Positions 24,534 through 33,344 of a DNA stretch of 64,000 nt are shown here, one piece after another (position 1 is the stretch's first letter; every line of letters begins with the position of its first letter). A program made the translations under genes and the position numbers. The DNA lies in the NCBI GenBank assembly GCA_948467545.1, contig CAOKER010000014.1, forward strand, positions 1-64,000. The letters are read 5' to 3'. This stretch comes from an uncultured Eubacteriales bacterium. Its GTDB lineage: Bacteria; Bacillota; Clostridia; Oscillospirales; CAG-272. The notes below the pieces were generated by a model. It saw only the letters and a list, made by a program, of their open reading frames with translations. It did no database searches and was not told where the DNA came from.

Positions 24534-25544
24534 TTAACGAATGTTCGCGCACATCTTCATCAGACTGACAATATCTTTCGCGTTTACGGCGGCATCCTTA
24601 TTTATATCGAATATATTACAATATCCTTTGTTTTCGGCTATAAATGTCATTAAATGTACGATATCTTTTGAATTAACGATCCCGTCTGCGTTTGTATCTC
24701 CGAGCGGAGAATAACCGTCGAGCTCGATTCGGATTGTTCCAGAGGGAGAAGAACCTGCCCTCAGACCGTCGCTCAGAGCGACGAAATCTTTAAGACGGCA
24801 TGTATCTTTGGGTTCCTCTTGAGGAGTAGGTTCATATGAAGAATCCTCCGGAGAATCGAATATTTGTATACCGTAATTAAAGGCGGAACCGTCTGTTCCG
24901 ATATTCTTTTTTGCGAGGTCGCCGAGAGGGATGCGCATTTCAATGATATATCCGTCCTGTGTTTCGGATGCCGCAAAGTGTTTATTATCTTTATTATTAG
25001 CGTGGCCGTTTCCCCATTCATTCAGATTGACGAGCCCGTCCGCCTCGGAATCCTTTGCCGCCATGTATCTTCCCGCGCGGTCGGCGTATACGGTGGCTGT
25101 TTGTTCTCCGAAGGTTAGGGATATTATTATTCCGTCCTGTATATATGGAATGGTACCGCTATCCTCGGCAAGCTTAAAATGCTCGTCGTCGATACAGCCG
25201 TAATCATCGTCCCTGACAGCTACCGCTATATAGATGTTGTCGTCGTCATATAAGAAATACGAGCAGGCTTCGCAGTCCCAGCCGTATAGAAGAAGGTCGT
25301 AATAATATCTGCCTCCTGCCCAGTATCTGCCGTCTGAGTTGTCTTTCGTCCATTGGTGCCTCACATGGTATGAATCTATATACTCGCTGTCGATTATTCC
25401 GTCGATTTCGGGAGTGAATTTCCGTGTGCGCCCGTCAACGTCATTGTTGTCGGATGCGCAAAACGGAAAAGCAAACGCCGACTGTACAATCATAAGAGCG
25501 GATAAAACGGTTAAAATTTTTTCATGAAATAACTCCTTTAGCAT
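24534..25544 (-). CDS. Secreted CBM9-like protein with type I dockerin
   Basis: About 336 residues. A signal peptide (ILTVLSALMIVQSAFA) precedes a domain at about 45-255 with FTPEIDGIIDSEY, DDDNIYIAVAVRDDD and GYIIEMRIPLGDL, as in the carbohydrate-binding CBM9/DOMON-like fold. The last 55 residues hold two Ca-binding dockerin repeats: GDTNADGIVNSKDIVHLM and DINKDAAVNAKDIVSLMK. It should dock onto a cohesin scaffold outside the cell. No cohesin is in this window. The ATG at 25544 has no ribosome binding site. A better start at 25525, preceded by AAAGGAG at 7 bp, is one A out of frame in an A6 run (see findings). Confidence 0.82.
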   Translation of the reverse strand: MLKELFHEKILTVLSALMIVQSAFAFPFCASDNNDVDGRTRKFTPEIDGIIDSEYIDSYHVRHQWTKDNSDGRYWAGGRYYYDLLLYGWDCEACSYFLYDDDNIYIAVAVRDDDYGCIDDEHFKLAEDSGTIPYIQDGIIISLTFGEQTATVYADRAGRYMAAKDSEADGLVNLNEWGNGHANNKDNKHFAASETQDGYIIEMRIPLGDLAKKNIGTDGSAFNYGIQIFDSPEDSSYEPTPQEEPKDTCRLKDFVALSDGLRAGSSPSGTIRIELDGYSPLGDTNADGIVNSKDIVHLMTFIAENKGYCNIFDINKDAAVNAKDIVSLMKMCANIR

Positions 25545-25739
25545 ACTAGTTTAAAAATGTTTTTATATATTTATGATAAATGAGTTATTAAAACAAGGGT
25601 ATCAATCCTTTCTATATTTCTATAAAGTAAATAATTTACAAATATATTATATCAATGTATTAGAAATAGTCAATACTTTTTTATAGATTCTCTTTGAAAG
25701 TATTTTTATAGAATAGCCTAATAAATTTTGTATCTGTAC
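25545..25739. other. AT-rich intergenic stretch
   Basis: Very AT-rich. It presumably contains the promoter of the dockerin gene (minus strand), but no unambiguous -35/-10 pair can be assigned. Confidence 0.35.
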
Positions 25740-25767
25740 TTGACAAATAAAAAATAAGTGGTATAAT
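25740..25767 (+). promoter_or_regulatory. Promoter of rplJ-rplL
   Basis: TTGACA (25740-25745), a 16-bp spacer and TATAAT (25762-25767). Confidence 0.85.
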
Positions 25768-25769
25768 AG

Positions 25770-25945
25770 AAAAAGTAGTCCAAAGACAGCAGGTATAAAT
25801 CCGACGCAGATTGTGACGGATTTTGTAAAGCTTTCCTGCCGAGGAGAATGATAAAAGGTTTTGCGGAGCATTCTGTTCCGACGCATTTTATTGACGTATT
25901 CCCGTGGCGTGTCTTTGACACGGCGCGTTTTTTGTTTGCTGGGCT
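25770..25945 (+). ncRNA. Ribosomal protein L10 leader
   Basis: The segment has AAAGACAGCAGGT (25782 onward) pairing with TTCCTGCCGAGGAGAAT (about 25834-25850), the kink-turn motif bound by the L10-L12 complex. A later hairpin CGTGTC/GACACG with GCGTTTTTTG (about 25909-25935) looks like an attenuator. The leader lets L10 repress its own operon. The position directly before rplJ supports the call. Confidence 0.82.
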
Positions 25946-25972
25946 ATGAGTTTATATATGGAGGTATTACAA

Positions 25973-26542
25973 ATGCCAAGTGCAAAAATCTTAGCACAAA
26001 AGCAGGCTGAGCTTGATGTTCTTGTGGGCAAGCTCAAGAATGCCAATGCGGGCGTTCTTGTCGACTATTCCGGAATCACAGTTGAGCAGGATACAAAGCT
26101 TCGCGCATCCTTCCGCAAGTCCGGCGTTGAGTACAAGGTGTACAAAAACACAATGACTTCACGCGCGTGCGATGAAGTCGGATACTCGGAAATGAAGGAT
26201 TTGCTCAAGGGAATGACCGCCCTTGCAATCAGCGAAAGCGATCCCGTCGCTCCCGCGAAAATAGCTAAGAAGTTCGCGGATGATATTGAGACATTCGATA
26301 TCAAGGGCGGCTTTCTTGACGGAAAGGTTATTTCACGCGATGAAATAATGGCGCTTGCCGATATTCCGTCAAAGGAAGAGCTCATTGCGAAATTCATGGG
26401 CAGCATCCGGTCGCCTATCTACAAGTTTGCATATGCTTTGCAAGCTATTGTAGATAAGAAGGGCGAAGAATCCGGCGAGACTGTATCTGCAGAAGAGGCT
26501 GCTCCCGCAGAGGAAGCCGCACAGCCGGAAGCTGAGGCATAA
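25973..26542 (+). CDS. rplJ: 50S ribosomal protein L10
   Basis: 189 residues from the ATG at 25973, which follows GGAGGTATTACAA; the ATG further upstream lacks such a site. MPSAKILAQKQAELDVLV, VDYSGITVEQDTKLRASFRK, YKVYKNTMTSRA and LKGMTALAIS are L10 signatures. The C-terminal tail is an Ala/Glu-rich stretch after the L7/L12-binding helix. L10 anchors the L7/L12 stalk and represses translation through the upstream leader. It is cotranscribed with rplL, 87 bp downstream. Confidence 0.97.
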   Translation: MPSAKILAQKQAELDVLVGKLKNANAGVLVDYSGITVEQDTKLRASFRKSGVEYKVYKNTMTSRACDEVGYSEMKDLLKGMTALAISESDPVAPAKIAKKFADDIETFDIKGGFLDGKVISRDEIMALADIPSKEELIAKFMGSIRSPIYKFAYALQAIVDKKGEESGETVSAEEAAPAEEAAQPEAEA

Positions 26543-26629
26543 GTCAGGTATATTACAGTACCGCGACAGTACCATGGCACCTATTTATTAATTTAAAAAC
26601 ATAATTTACAATTTACGGAGGATTAAAAA

Positions 26630-27007
26630 ATGGCTACAGAGAAATCACAGCAGATTCTTGATATGATCAAGGAACTTACAATAATTGAACTTTCTGACCT
26701 TGTAAAGGCGGTTGAAGAAGAATTCGGCGTATCCGCTGCTGCTCCGGTTGCAGTTGCAGGCGCCGCAGCCGCAGGCGCTCCCGCCGCAGAAGAGAAGAGC
26801 GAATTCGATGTAATTCTTAAGGCGTTCGGCGCGAAGAAGCTTGACGTTATCAAGGTTGTACGCGAGATTACAGGTCTCGGACTTAAGGACGCTAAAGACC
26901 TTGTCGAGGGCGCTCCGAAGGCAGTTAAGGAAGGTGCTTCCAAGGAAGACGCCGAAGATATTAAGAAGAAGCTTGAGGAAGCCGGCGCAGAGGTTGAGCT
27001 TAAGTAA
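26630..27007 (+). CDS. rplL: 50S ribosomal protein L7/L12
   Basis: 125 residues, the normal length. The N-terminal dimerisation helix ([25 protein letters not shown]), the Ala-rich hinge ([18 protein letters not shown]) and the C-terminal factor-binding domain ([20 protein letters not shown] to [21 protein letters not shown]) are all intact. An AATTTACGGAGGATTAAAAA ribosome binding site precedes it. It forms the stalk that recruits translation factors. Confidence 0.98.
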   Translation: MATEKSQQILDMIKELTIIELSDLVKAVEEEFGVSAAAPVAVAGAAAAGAPAAEEKSEFDVILKAFGAKKLDVIKVVREITGLGLKDAKDLVEGAPKAVKEGASKEDAEDIKKKLEEAGAEVELK

Positions 27008-27213
27008 GTTCGGCGCGTATGCTTTTCGGCATGTGACCGAACGGACTCTATTTTACGTCCTATCGGCAGATGGTTCTTCTGTTTTCGGATGGGAGAGACT
27101 TCGCCGAAACGTTTCATGACAGGAATAAGCTTCTTATCAAGTCTTAAATCAAAAGTACATGTTGGATTTTTTGATTTTAATATTTTATTTGATTTTATCT
27201 GACTTTAAAAATC

Positions 27214-27265
27214 GGCGAATGAAACGCACTCATGCGGAGCTGTTTTTCATTCGCCCTTTATTTTG
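27214..27265. terminator. Two-way terminator between rplL and the hsdS remnant
   Basis: GGCGAATGAAA pairs with TTTTCATTCGCC. It is followed by CTTTATTTTG on the plus strand and by GATTTTTAAAG on the minus strand, so it can stop both transcripts. Confidence 0.75.
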
Positions 27266-27470
27266 CACGCTCAAATGTCAATAATTTATCCATGTAATAT
27301 TCATACTGTCGTTTTCTTAGTGTTAGTTCCTTTGTCAGGTCGTTTGTAAGTTTTGTAAATATGTTTAATATCCGCACTATTTCAATCTGTACTTCAATAG
27401 GCGGTATAGGAACTTCGTATTTCATAACAGCACGTTTGTCACCAAAACAAATATTTTTATTGTTTAACAA
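27258..27470 (-). pseudogene. hsdS: Remnant of a type I restriction specificity subunit (HsdS C-terminus)
   Basis: 70 residues. MKYEVPIPPIEVQIEIVRILNIFTKLTNDLTKEL plus LRKRQYEYYMDKLLTF is the standard end of an HsdS target-recognition domain and its conserved coiled-coil spacer. The rest of HsdS, HsdM and HsdR are absent, so this is a left-over fragment, perhaps a donor for specificity shuffling elsewhere or simple decay. It is AT-rich compared with neighbours. The flanking 27471-27600 is AT-rich and holds no gene. Confidence 0.82.
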
Positions 27471-27601
27471 TTATATTAAAAGCCGTAAAGGGTGATTAAG
27501 TCCGTGTTTAACAGCTATTCAAATTTTATATTTTTGTGTTTTTTTGAAACTTTTTTAATTTCTGAAAAAATTGTAAACTCTGAATTTTTTATTTTGGGGT
27601 G

Positions 27602-27630
27602 TTGACAATTAAAAATAATAGTGATATAAT
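27602..27630 (+). promoter_or_regulatory. Consensus promoter of the branched-chain amino acid cluster
   Basis: TTGACA (27602-27607), a 17-bp spacer and TATAAT (27625-27630), both perfect. Confidence 0.9.
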
Positions 27631-27639
27631 ATCAAAAAT

Positions 27640-27754
27640 ACAAGGTAGGCAGGAAGTACTCCGCCGTTAAGCTGGCGGTTTTCGTTTGCGCACTCTGCTC
27701 CTGCAGTCAGCGCTGTGCCTGCCGTGCCTGATGACGGGGGAAATCCCTTATTGA
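27640..27754 (+). other. Extra structured module between promoter and T-box
   Basis: GGCAGG (27647) can pair with CCTGCC (27718) around the hairpin CCGCC/GGCGG (27661-27678). T-box leaders usually start directly with stem I, so about 110 nt of additional structured RNA is unusual. I do not recognise a family. Confidence 0.4.
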
Positions 27755-28042
27755 AAATGAAAGGCTGTGACGAAGACCGTCGGGGTTAAAGCATTTCAGA
27801 GAGCCGGTGTGCGGTGCGAACCGGTATGTATTTTTCCAAGCGACATCTCACTTCTGAGCCGGGAGTCCGAAAGCGTTTGCGAGTAGATACTCTCCGTAAA
27901 TGCTGCGTTAAAGCATAGGAATTGTTAGATTCCAAAGAGGTGGCAGTCTATGACTGCAATTTGAGTGGTACCGCGAGTGCTGATGTTGGAAGTTTGCACC
28001 CGTCTCAAAGTAAGAAAAGCTTTGAGACGGGTGTTTTTATTT
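27755..28042 (+). ncRNA. T-box leader, probably isoleucine-specific
   Basis: The T-box sequence GAGTGGTACCGCG (27963-27975) is clear. Stem I features include GACGAAGA and CAGAGAGCCGGTG...GCGAACCGG. The segment CGAC-ATC-TCACTTCTGAGCC is laid out like a specifier loop, giving codon ATC (27845-27847) for tRNA-Ile. The terminator is CACCCGTCTCAAAG/CTTTGAGACGGGTG with GTTTTTATTTT (27997-28040). Uncharged tRNA-Ile would prevent termination and allow transcription of ilvA and the genes behind it. The specifier choice is an inference. Confidence 0.88.
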
Positions 28043-28159
28043 TCTTATCCGAGCGGAGGATTTCCCGTAAAAGCATGTTTTTGGGGGCATACCGGCGTAA
28101 TGTGTTACCGATGCATATAGTCAGAGGCCTCGGTTGGAAGGAAAGGTTATGGTGTTTAT

Positions 28160-29350
28160 ATGTTGACTTTGGATAAGGTATTTAATGCTCAGACAGTGCT
28201 GAAGGATATTATCCGTGAAACAGCGGTTGTAAGGGCAAACGGCATCGCTCCGAACTGTAAGCTTTATCTGAAGCCTGAAAATTTGCAGATTACGGGATCG
28301 TTTAAGGTGAGGGGAGCCGGTTATAAAATAAAAATGCTCTCGGAAGAAGAGAAAAAGAATGGCGTAATTGCCTGTTCGGCCGGAAATCACGCGCAGGGAG
28401 TCGCGCTTGCCGCGTCGCGGTGCGGAATCAAGTCGCTGATCTGTCTGCCTGACAGCGCACCGATTTCAAAGGTAGAGGCTACCAAGGGCTACGGTGCGGA
28501 TGTTTGTCTGGTAGAGGGCTGTTATGATGACGCGTATCAGAAAGCGCTGGAGCTGCAGGAGCGTGACGGATATACCTTTGTTCATCCGTTTGACGATGAA
28601 AACGTCATCGCCGGGCAGGGTACGGTCGGTCTTGAGATAATGAATGATCTCGACGACATAGATGCGATTATTGTCCCGGTCGGCGGCGGAGGTCTTATTT
28701 CCGGAATCGCGTATGCTGTAAAGCAAATCAGACCTTCCATTAAAATATACGGTGTTCAGTCTGCCGGCGCGGCAAGTATGTACAGCTCGGTAAAAAACGG
28801 AAAAATCGAATGTTTGGATAAGGTCCAGACTGTCGCGGACGGCATTGCGGTAAAGCAGCCCGGTGAAAATACTTTCAGCTTGGTGAGGGAATATGTAGAC
28901 GATATTGCGCTTGTGAGTGACGATGAAATCTCCTCCGCCATTCTTGCTCTGATAGAAAAGCAGAAGATGATTGCGGAGGGCGCGGGCGCCGCGTCGGTGG
29001 CGGCGGCAATGTTCGGTAAGTTTCCGATTGAGGGCAAAAAGACGGTTTGCGTTGTGTCGGGCGGAAATATTGATGTGACGAGTCTGTCGAGGGTTATCGA
29101 AAGAGGACTTATGAAATCGGGACGCTCCAGCAGTTTGCTGATCGAACTGATTGATAAACCGGGACAGCTAAAAGAAATTTCCCGTATAATCGCCGATTGC
29201 GGAGCAAATGTTACGGGGGTTCATTACGAAAAGGGAGAGACGGAAAGTGTTATAGGATGCTTTCTTCGCATAGAGATGGAAACCAGAGATTACAGTCATG
29301 TTCAACTTATTACGCGTACTTTGTGCGATGAGGGCTTTAAAATTGTGTGA
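28160..29350 (+). CDS. ilvA: Threonine ammonia-lyase (threonine deaminase)
   Basis: 396 residues: a PLP domain (about 1-315) plus one ACT domain (about 322-396, SSSLLIELIDKPGQLKEISRII). The PLP lysine is in QITGSFKVRGA. SAGNHAQGVALAA binds the substrate carboxylate and VPVGGGGLISG the phosphate. It converts threonine to 2-oxobutanoate, the first step to isoleucine. The short single-ACT form also occurs among catabolic TdcB-like enzymes, but the Ile-type T-box and the following leu/ilv genes support a biosynthetic role. The start follows GGAAAGGTTATGGTGTTTAT. Confidence 0.92.
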   Translation: MLTLDKVFNAQTVLKDIIRETAVVRANGIAPNCKLYLKPENLQITGSFKVRGAGYKIKMLSEEEKKNGVIACSAGNHAQGVALAASRCGIKSLICLPDSAPISKVEATKGYGADVCLVEGCYDDAYQKALELQERDGYTFVHPFDDENVIAGQGTVGLEIMNDLDDIDAIIVPVGGGGLISGIAYAVKQIRPSIKIYGVQSAGAASMYSSVKNGKIECLDKVQTVADGIAVKQPGENTFSLVREYVDDIALVSDDEISSAILALIEKQKMIAEGAGAASVAAAMFGKFPIEGKKTVCVVSGGNIDVTSLSRVIERGLMKSGRSSSLLIELIDKPGQLKEISRIIADCGANVTGVHYEKGETESVIGCFLRIEMETRDYSHVQLITRTLCDEGFKIV

Positions 29351-29526
29351 CCGTTGTTTTTATTGTTAGTTAAGGAGAGGAGCGCTGTCGTAAAGCGCCG
29401 CGGCGGCGGACCGTCACGCCGTCTGAAAAGCAGGAGTTACCACCGACGAAGAGGGGGAACGTCTTGCTTTTAGGCCTTTTAACTTTTAGGTTTTAGGTCT
29501 TTTAATTATAGAAAGGATTTTAATAT
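29351..29526. other. ilvA-ridA intergenic region with hairpins
   Basis: AAAAGCA (29428) can pair with TGCTTTT (29464), followed by a T-rich stretch with a repeated TTTTAGG(C/T)(C/T)TTTTA block. This could attenuate read-through from ilvA. No known riboswitch was recognised. Confidence 0.35.
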
Positions 29527-29904
29527 ATGAGCAGTGCAGTTAATACCGAAAAGGCTCCGGCGGCGATAGGACCGTACAGCCAGGCTATAGTTACGGGAAA
29601 TTTGGTTTTTACATCCGGACAGATTCCGCTGAATCCTGAAACGGGGGAAATAGTCGGAGAGAATATTTCAGAGCAGGCCGAACAGGTGTGCAAAAATATC
29701 TCTGCCGTACTTGAAGCGGCCGGAAGTTCGGTTGAAAAAACGATTAAGACCGTATGTTATCTGAAGAATATGGAGGATTTTACCGCGTTTAACGAGGTGT
29801 ATGCCGCATATTTTGCCGGGAAACCGGCACGGTCCTGCGTATCGGTGAAAGCGTTGCCGAAGAACGCGCTGATTGAAATTGAAGCAATTGCAGAAAGGAA
29901 TTAA
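29527..29904 (+). CDS. ridA: RidA family enamine/imine deaminase
   Basis: 125 residues. The YjgF/RidA signatures are GPYSQAIVTGNLVFTSGQIPL, VEKTIKTVCYLKNMEDF, and PARSCVSVKALPKNALIEIEAIA with the conserved Arg and Glu. RidA hydrolyses the reactive 2-aminocrotonate or 2-aminoacrylate released by IlvA, which fits its place right after ilvA. It is a cytoplasmic trimer in known members. leuA starts 4 bp after its stop, so the two are cotranscribed. Confidence 0.95.
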   Translation: MSSAVNTEKAPAAIGPYSQAIVTGNLVFTSGQIPLNPETGEIVGENISEQAEQVCKNISAVLEAAGSSVEKTIKTVCYLKNMEDFTAFNEVYAAYFAGKPARSCVSVKALPKNALIEIEAIAERN

Positions 29905-29908
29905 CTAT

Positions 29909-31570
29909 ATGATGGATTCAAGCAAATATGAGGTGGGATACTATCCGGCTCCGGGCGTACATAACAAATGGGTGACGAAGGATCACATCGAAAAGCCTCC
30001 GGTTTGGTGCAGCGTGGATATGCGTGACGGAAATCAAAGCCTTGTGATTCCGATGAATCTTGAAGAAAAGCTGGAATATTATAAGGTGCTTCTGGAGGTT
30101 GGCTTTAAAGAAATCGAGGTTGGTTTTCCCGCGGCGAGCGAGACTGAATACGAATTTCTGCGGACGCTTATAGACGGTAATATGATTCCCGGTGATGTGA
30201 GCGTTCAGGTTCTTACGCAGTGCCGTGAGCATATCATCAGAAAAACCTTTGACGCCTGCAAAGGAGCTCCGAGCGCGATTATACATTTTTACAATTCGGT
30301 CAGTGTCGCTCAGCGCGAGCAGGTTTTCCGAAAATCAAAAGAAGAAATCAAGAAAATTGCGGTTGACGGAGCAAAGCTTGTAAAGCGGCTGGCGGGCGAA
30401 TACGAAGGAAACTTTCGTTTTGAATATTCTCCCGAAAGCTTTACGGGCACCGAACCGGAATACGCTTTGGAGGTCTGCAATGCGGTTTTGGATGTTCTGG
30501 AGCCGAGCGAGGACAACAATGTCATTATAAATTTACCGGTAACTGTTGAAATGAGCCTTCCTCACGTTTACGCTTCCCAGGTTGAATATATAAGTGAAAA
30601 TATTAAATACCGCGAGTATGTCACACTGTCGCTTCACCCGCACAACGACCGCGGTACCGGCGTTGCTGATACAGAACTGGCACTGCTTGCGGGCGCCGAT
30701 AGGGTAGAGGGAACTCTGTTCGGAAATGGGGAGCGTACGGGAAACGTGGATATTATTACCCTGGCGATGAACATGTATTCTCACGGCGTAGATCCGAAGC
30801 TCGATTTTTCGGATATGCCGTATCTTGTGGAAAAATACGAAAGATGTACGAGAATGCACGTGTATGAACGCGCGCCATATGCAGGCTCTTTGGTTTTCGC
30901 GGCCTTTTCGGGAAGTCATCAAGACGCCATCGCGAAGGGTATGAAGTGGCGAGAGGAAAAATCGCTTCACAGATGGACTGTTCCATATATTCCGATCGAT
31001 CCGCACGATATTAACCGCACATACGATGCCGACGTTATCCGTGTCAACTCACAGAGCGGCAAGGGTGGAATAGGGTATCTGCTTGAGCAGGCGTACGGGT
31101 ATGTGCTGCCCGCGGGTATGAGGGAATCCCTGAGCTATCTCTGCAAGGGCATATCGGATCATGAGCATAAGGAGCTGAAAGCTCCTGAGGTTCTGGAGAT
31201 TTTTAAGACGCACTATTTTCTCGGTGACAGTCCGATTACCGTTTCAGATATGACCTTTAACCGCCGCGGAAGCAGCGTTGAAGCGGAGATAGTATTCAGG
31301 CGTGGGGATAGCGAGACCGCGGTAAGGGCGGTCGGAAACGGTTCTCTTGACGCCGCGAGCAATGCCCTGAAAGAATTTACCGGCACAGAGTATGTTCTGG
31401 AGGTTTATACGGAGCACAGCATGCAGGAGCAGGGATCGGGAAGTATGGCCGCGGCTTATATTGGAATCAGGGATAAAAACGGATCGATGAGCTGGGGCGC
31501 GGGTACCGATACCGACGTAATTCATGCGAGCGTAAACGCTCTGATGAGCGCCTATAATAATATGAAGTAA
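29909..31570 (+). CDS. leuA: 2-isopropylmalate synthase (fungal/actinobacterial type)
   Basis: About 553 residues. The HMGL-like TIM barrel (about 25-310) shows WCSVDMRDGNQSL, LSLHPHNDRGTGVADTELAL and LFGNGERTGNVDI. The C-terminal part (about 430-553) is the LeuA regulatory dimer domain for leucine feedback, ending SMAAAYIGIRDKNG. The N-terminal GYYPAPGVHNKWVTKD block marks the type 2 LeuA of yeasts and actinobacteria rather than the E. coli type. It makes 2-isopropylmalate from 2-oxoisovalerate and acetyl-CoA. The start is the ATG at 29909, 5 bp after the ridA stop. Confidence 0.95.
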   Translation: MMDSSKYEVGYYPAPGVHNKWVTKDHIEKPPVWCSVDMRDGNQSLVIPMNLEEKLEYYKVLLEVGFKEIEVGFPAASETEYEFLRTLIDGNMIPGDVSVQVLTQCREHIIRKTFDACKGAPSAIIHFYNSVSVAQREQVFRKSKEEIKKIAVDGAKLVKRLAGEYEGNFRFEYSPESFTGTEPEYALEVCNAVLDVLEPSEDNNVIINLPVTVEMSLPHVYASQVEYISENIKYREYVTLSLHPHNDRGTGVADTELALLAGADRVEGTLFGNGERTGNVDIITLAMNMYSHGVDPKLDFSDMPYLVEKYERCTRMHVYERAPYAGSLVFAAFSGSHQDAIAKGMKWREEKSLHRWTVPYIPIDPHDINRTYDADVIRVNSQSGKGGIGYLLEQAYGYVLPAGMRESLSYLCKGISDHEHKELKAPEVLEIFKTHYFLGDSPITVSDMTFNRRGSSVEAEIVFRRGDSETAVRAVGNGSLDAASNALKEFTGTEYVLEVYTEHSMQEQGSGSMAAAYIGIRDKNGSMSWGAGTDTDVIHASVNALMSAYNNMK

Positions 31571-31582
31571 GGGGAAATGACA

Positions 31583-32842
31583 ATGGGAATGACTATGACG
31601 CAAAAAATTCTTGCCGCGCATGCGGGACTTGACAGTGTGTCGGCAGGACAGCTTATCAGCGCAAAGCTTGATATTGTCCTCGGAAACGATATTACGACGC
31701 CGGTTGCAATCAAAGAGTTCAAAAAGGTCGGATTTGATAAGCTTTTTGATAAAAAAAGGGTTGCTGTCGTCCTTGACCATTTTGTTCCTAATAAAGATAT
31801 AAAAGCGGCGGAGCAGTCCAAGACATGCCGTGAATTTTCATACTGTCACGAAATCAGTCATTTTTACGATGTCGGCAAAATGGGAATAGAGCACGCGCTT
31901 CTCCCTGAGCAGGGGGTTGTTACCGCCGGAGACTGCATAATCGGAGCGGACAGTCATACCTGTACATACGGAGCACTCGGCGCCTTTTCCACCGGTGTGG
32001 GAAGCACAGATATGGCCGCCGGAATGGCTACGGGAACGGCGTGGTTTAAGGTCCCGTCGGCGATTAAATTCAATCTGAGCGGAAAGCTTCCCTCAAATTG
32101 CAGCGGTAAGGACGTAATTCTCTCGGTTATCGGACAAATAGGGGTGGACGGCGCGCTTTACAAGAGTATGGAATTTACCGGAGAGGGAGTGTCCGGGCTT
32201 TCGATGGACGACCGGCTTTGCATATGTAATATGGCAATCGAAGCCGGGGCGAAAAACGGCATATTCCCGGTCGATGAAAAAACGATTGAATATATGAAAG
32301 GCCGCTGCGAGCGTACTCCGGTAATTTTTGAGGCTGATCCTGATGCGGAGTATGAGCGGACTATAGATATAGATCTTTCAAAAATAGTTCCTACGGTGAG
32401 CTGTCCGCATCTTCCGGAAAATACCCGTCCCGCTAAGGAGCTTGGAAATATCAGAATAGATCAGGTCGTAATCGGAAGCTGTACGAACGGACGCATGGAG
32501 GATATGGAGGCCGCTTATAAGATACTGAACGGCAAAAAGGTTGCGGACGGTGTGCGCTGTATAATAATTCCCGGAACAATGCAGATTCTGCGCGAATGTA
32601 CCGAAAGGGGATATGTGACTGCCTTTATCGATGCCGGGGCGGTTGTGTCTACTCCCACCTGCGGACCCTGCCTCGGCGGATATATGGGAATTTTGGCGGC
32701 GGGAGAACGCTGTATTTCGACTACCAACCGAAACTTTGTCGGAAGAATGGGACATGTCGACAGCGAGGTGTATCTTGCTTCTCCGCATACGGCGGCCGCA
32801 AGCGCGCTGACCGGATATATTACCGAATATAAGGAGGACTGA
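31583..32842 (+). CDS. leuC: 3-isopropylmalate dehydratase, large subunit
   Basis: About 419 residues, the size of the archaeal/HacA-like LeuC. The Fe-S cluster cysteines are in [13 protein letters not shown] and [41 protein letters not shown] is the aconitase signature. It isomerises 2- to 3-isopropylmalate with LeuD. Several ATGs lie at the start; the one at 31583 is 8 bp after AAGGGG. Oxygen-labile clusters suit an anaerobe. leuD begins 4 bp downstream. Confidence 0.95.
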   Translation: MGMTMTQKILAAHAGLDSVSAGQLISAKLDIVLGNDITTPVAIKEFKKVGFDKLFDKKRVAVVLDHFVPNKDIKAAEQSKTCREFSYCHEISHFYDVGKMGIEHALLPEQGVVTAGDCIIGADSHTCTYGALGAFSTGVGSTDMAAGMATGTAWFKVPSAIKFNLSGKLPSNCSGKDVILSVIGQIGVDGALYKSMEFTGEGVSGLSMDDRLCICNMAIEAGAKNGIFPVDEKTIEYMKGRCERTPVIFEADPDAEYERTIDIDLSKIVPTVSCPHLPENTRPAKELGNIRIDQVVIGSCTNGRMEDMEAAYKILNGKKVADGVRCIIIPGTMQILRECTERGYVTAFIDAGAVVSTPTCGPCLGGYMGILAAGERCISTTNRNFVGRMGHVDSEVYLASPHTAAASALTGYITEYKED

Positions 32843-32846
32843 AGCT

Positions 32847-33344
32847 TTGAATATACACGGAAAAGTTTTTAAATACCCCGATAATGTCGATACAGACGTT
32901 ATTATTCCCGCACGTTATCTGAACACGTCCGATGCCGCGGAGCTGGCTGCGCACTGTATGGAGGATATTGATTCCGAATTCGTTAAAAATGTAAAAAAGG
33001 GTGACGTTATGGTGGCGGGATGGAATTTCGGCTGCGGCTCATCGAGAGAGCATGCTCCGCTTGTTATAAAAACCTGCGGCACAGGCTGCGTCATAGCAAA
33101 AAGCTTCGCGAGAATATTCTACCGCAACGCTATCAATATCGGACTTCCGATTCTTGAGTGCGCCGAGGCCGCGGAGGAAATCAGCGCGGGAGACGAGATA
33201 AAGGTCGATTTTGATACAGGAGAAATTACCGACGTAACCACCGGCAAAAGCTATAAGGCTCAGCCGTTTCCTCCGTTTATTCAGAACATCATAAAATGCG
33301 GAGGTCTTTTAGCGTCTTTAAAGGAGGCTCAGACGAATGAATAA
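32847..33344 (+). CDS. leuD: 3-isopropylmalate dehydratase, small subunit
   Basis: 165 residues, with the short LeuD swivel domain: [40 protein letters not shown] and [19 protein letters not shown]. It pairs with LeuC. The start is a TTG (MNIHGKVF) preceded by AAGGAGGACTGAAGC. Its 3' end overlaps leuB by 8 bp, so the two are translationally coupled. Confidence 0.95.
   Translation: MNIHGKVFKYPDNVDTDVIIPARYLNTSDAAELAAHCMEDIDSEFVKNVKKGDVMVAGWNFGCGSSREHAPLVIKTCGTGCVIAKSFARIFYRNAINIGLPILECAEAAEEISAGDEIKVDFDTGEITDVTTGKSYKAQPFPPFIQNIIKCGGLLASLKEAQTNE

Noticed and set aside
29351-29526. Possible riboswitch between ilvA and ridA
   Set aside because: Several GC-rich stems are present, but none matches a riboswitch class I know; kept only as an intergenic note.
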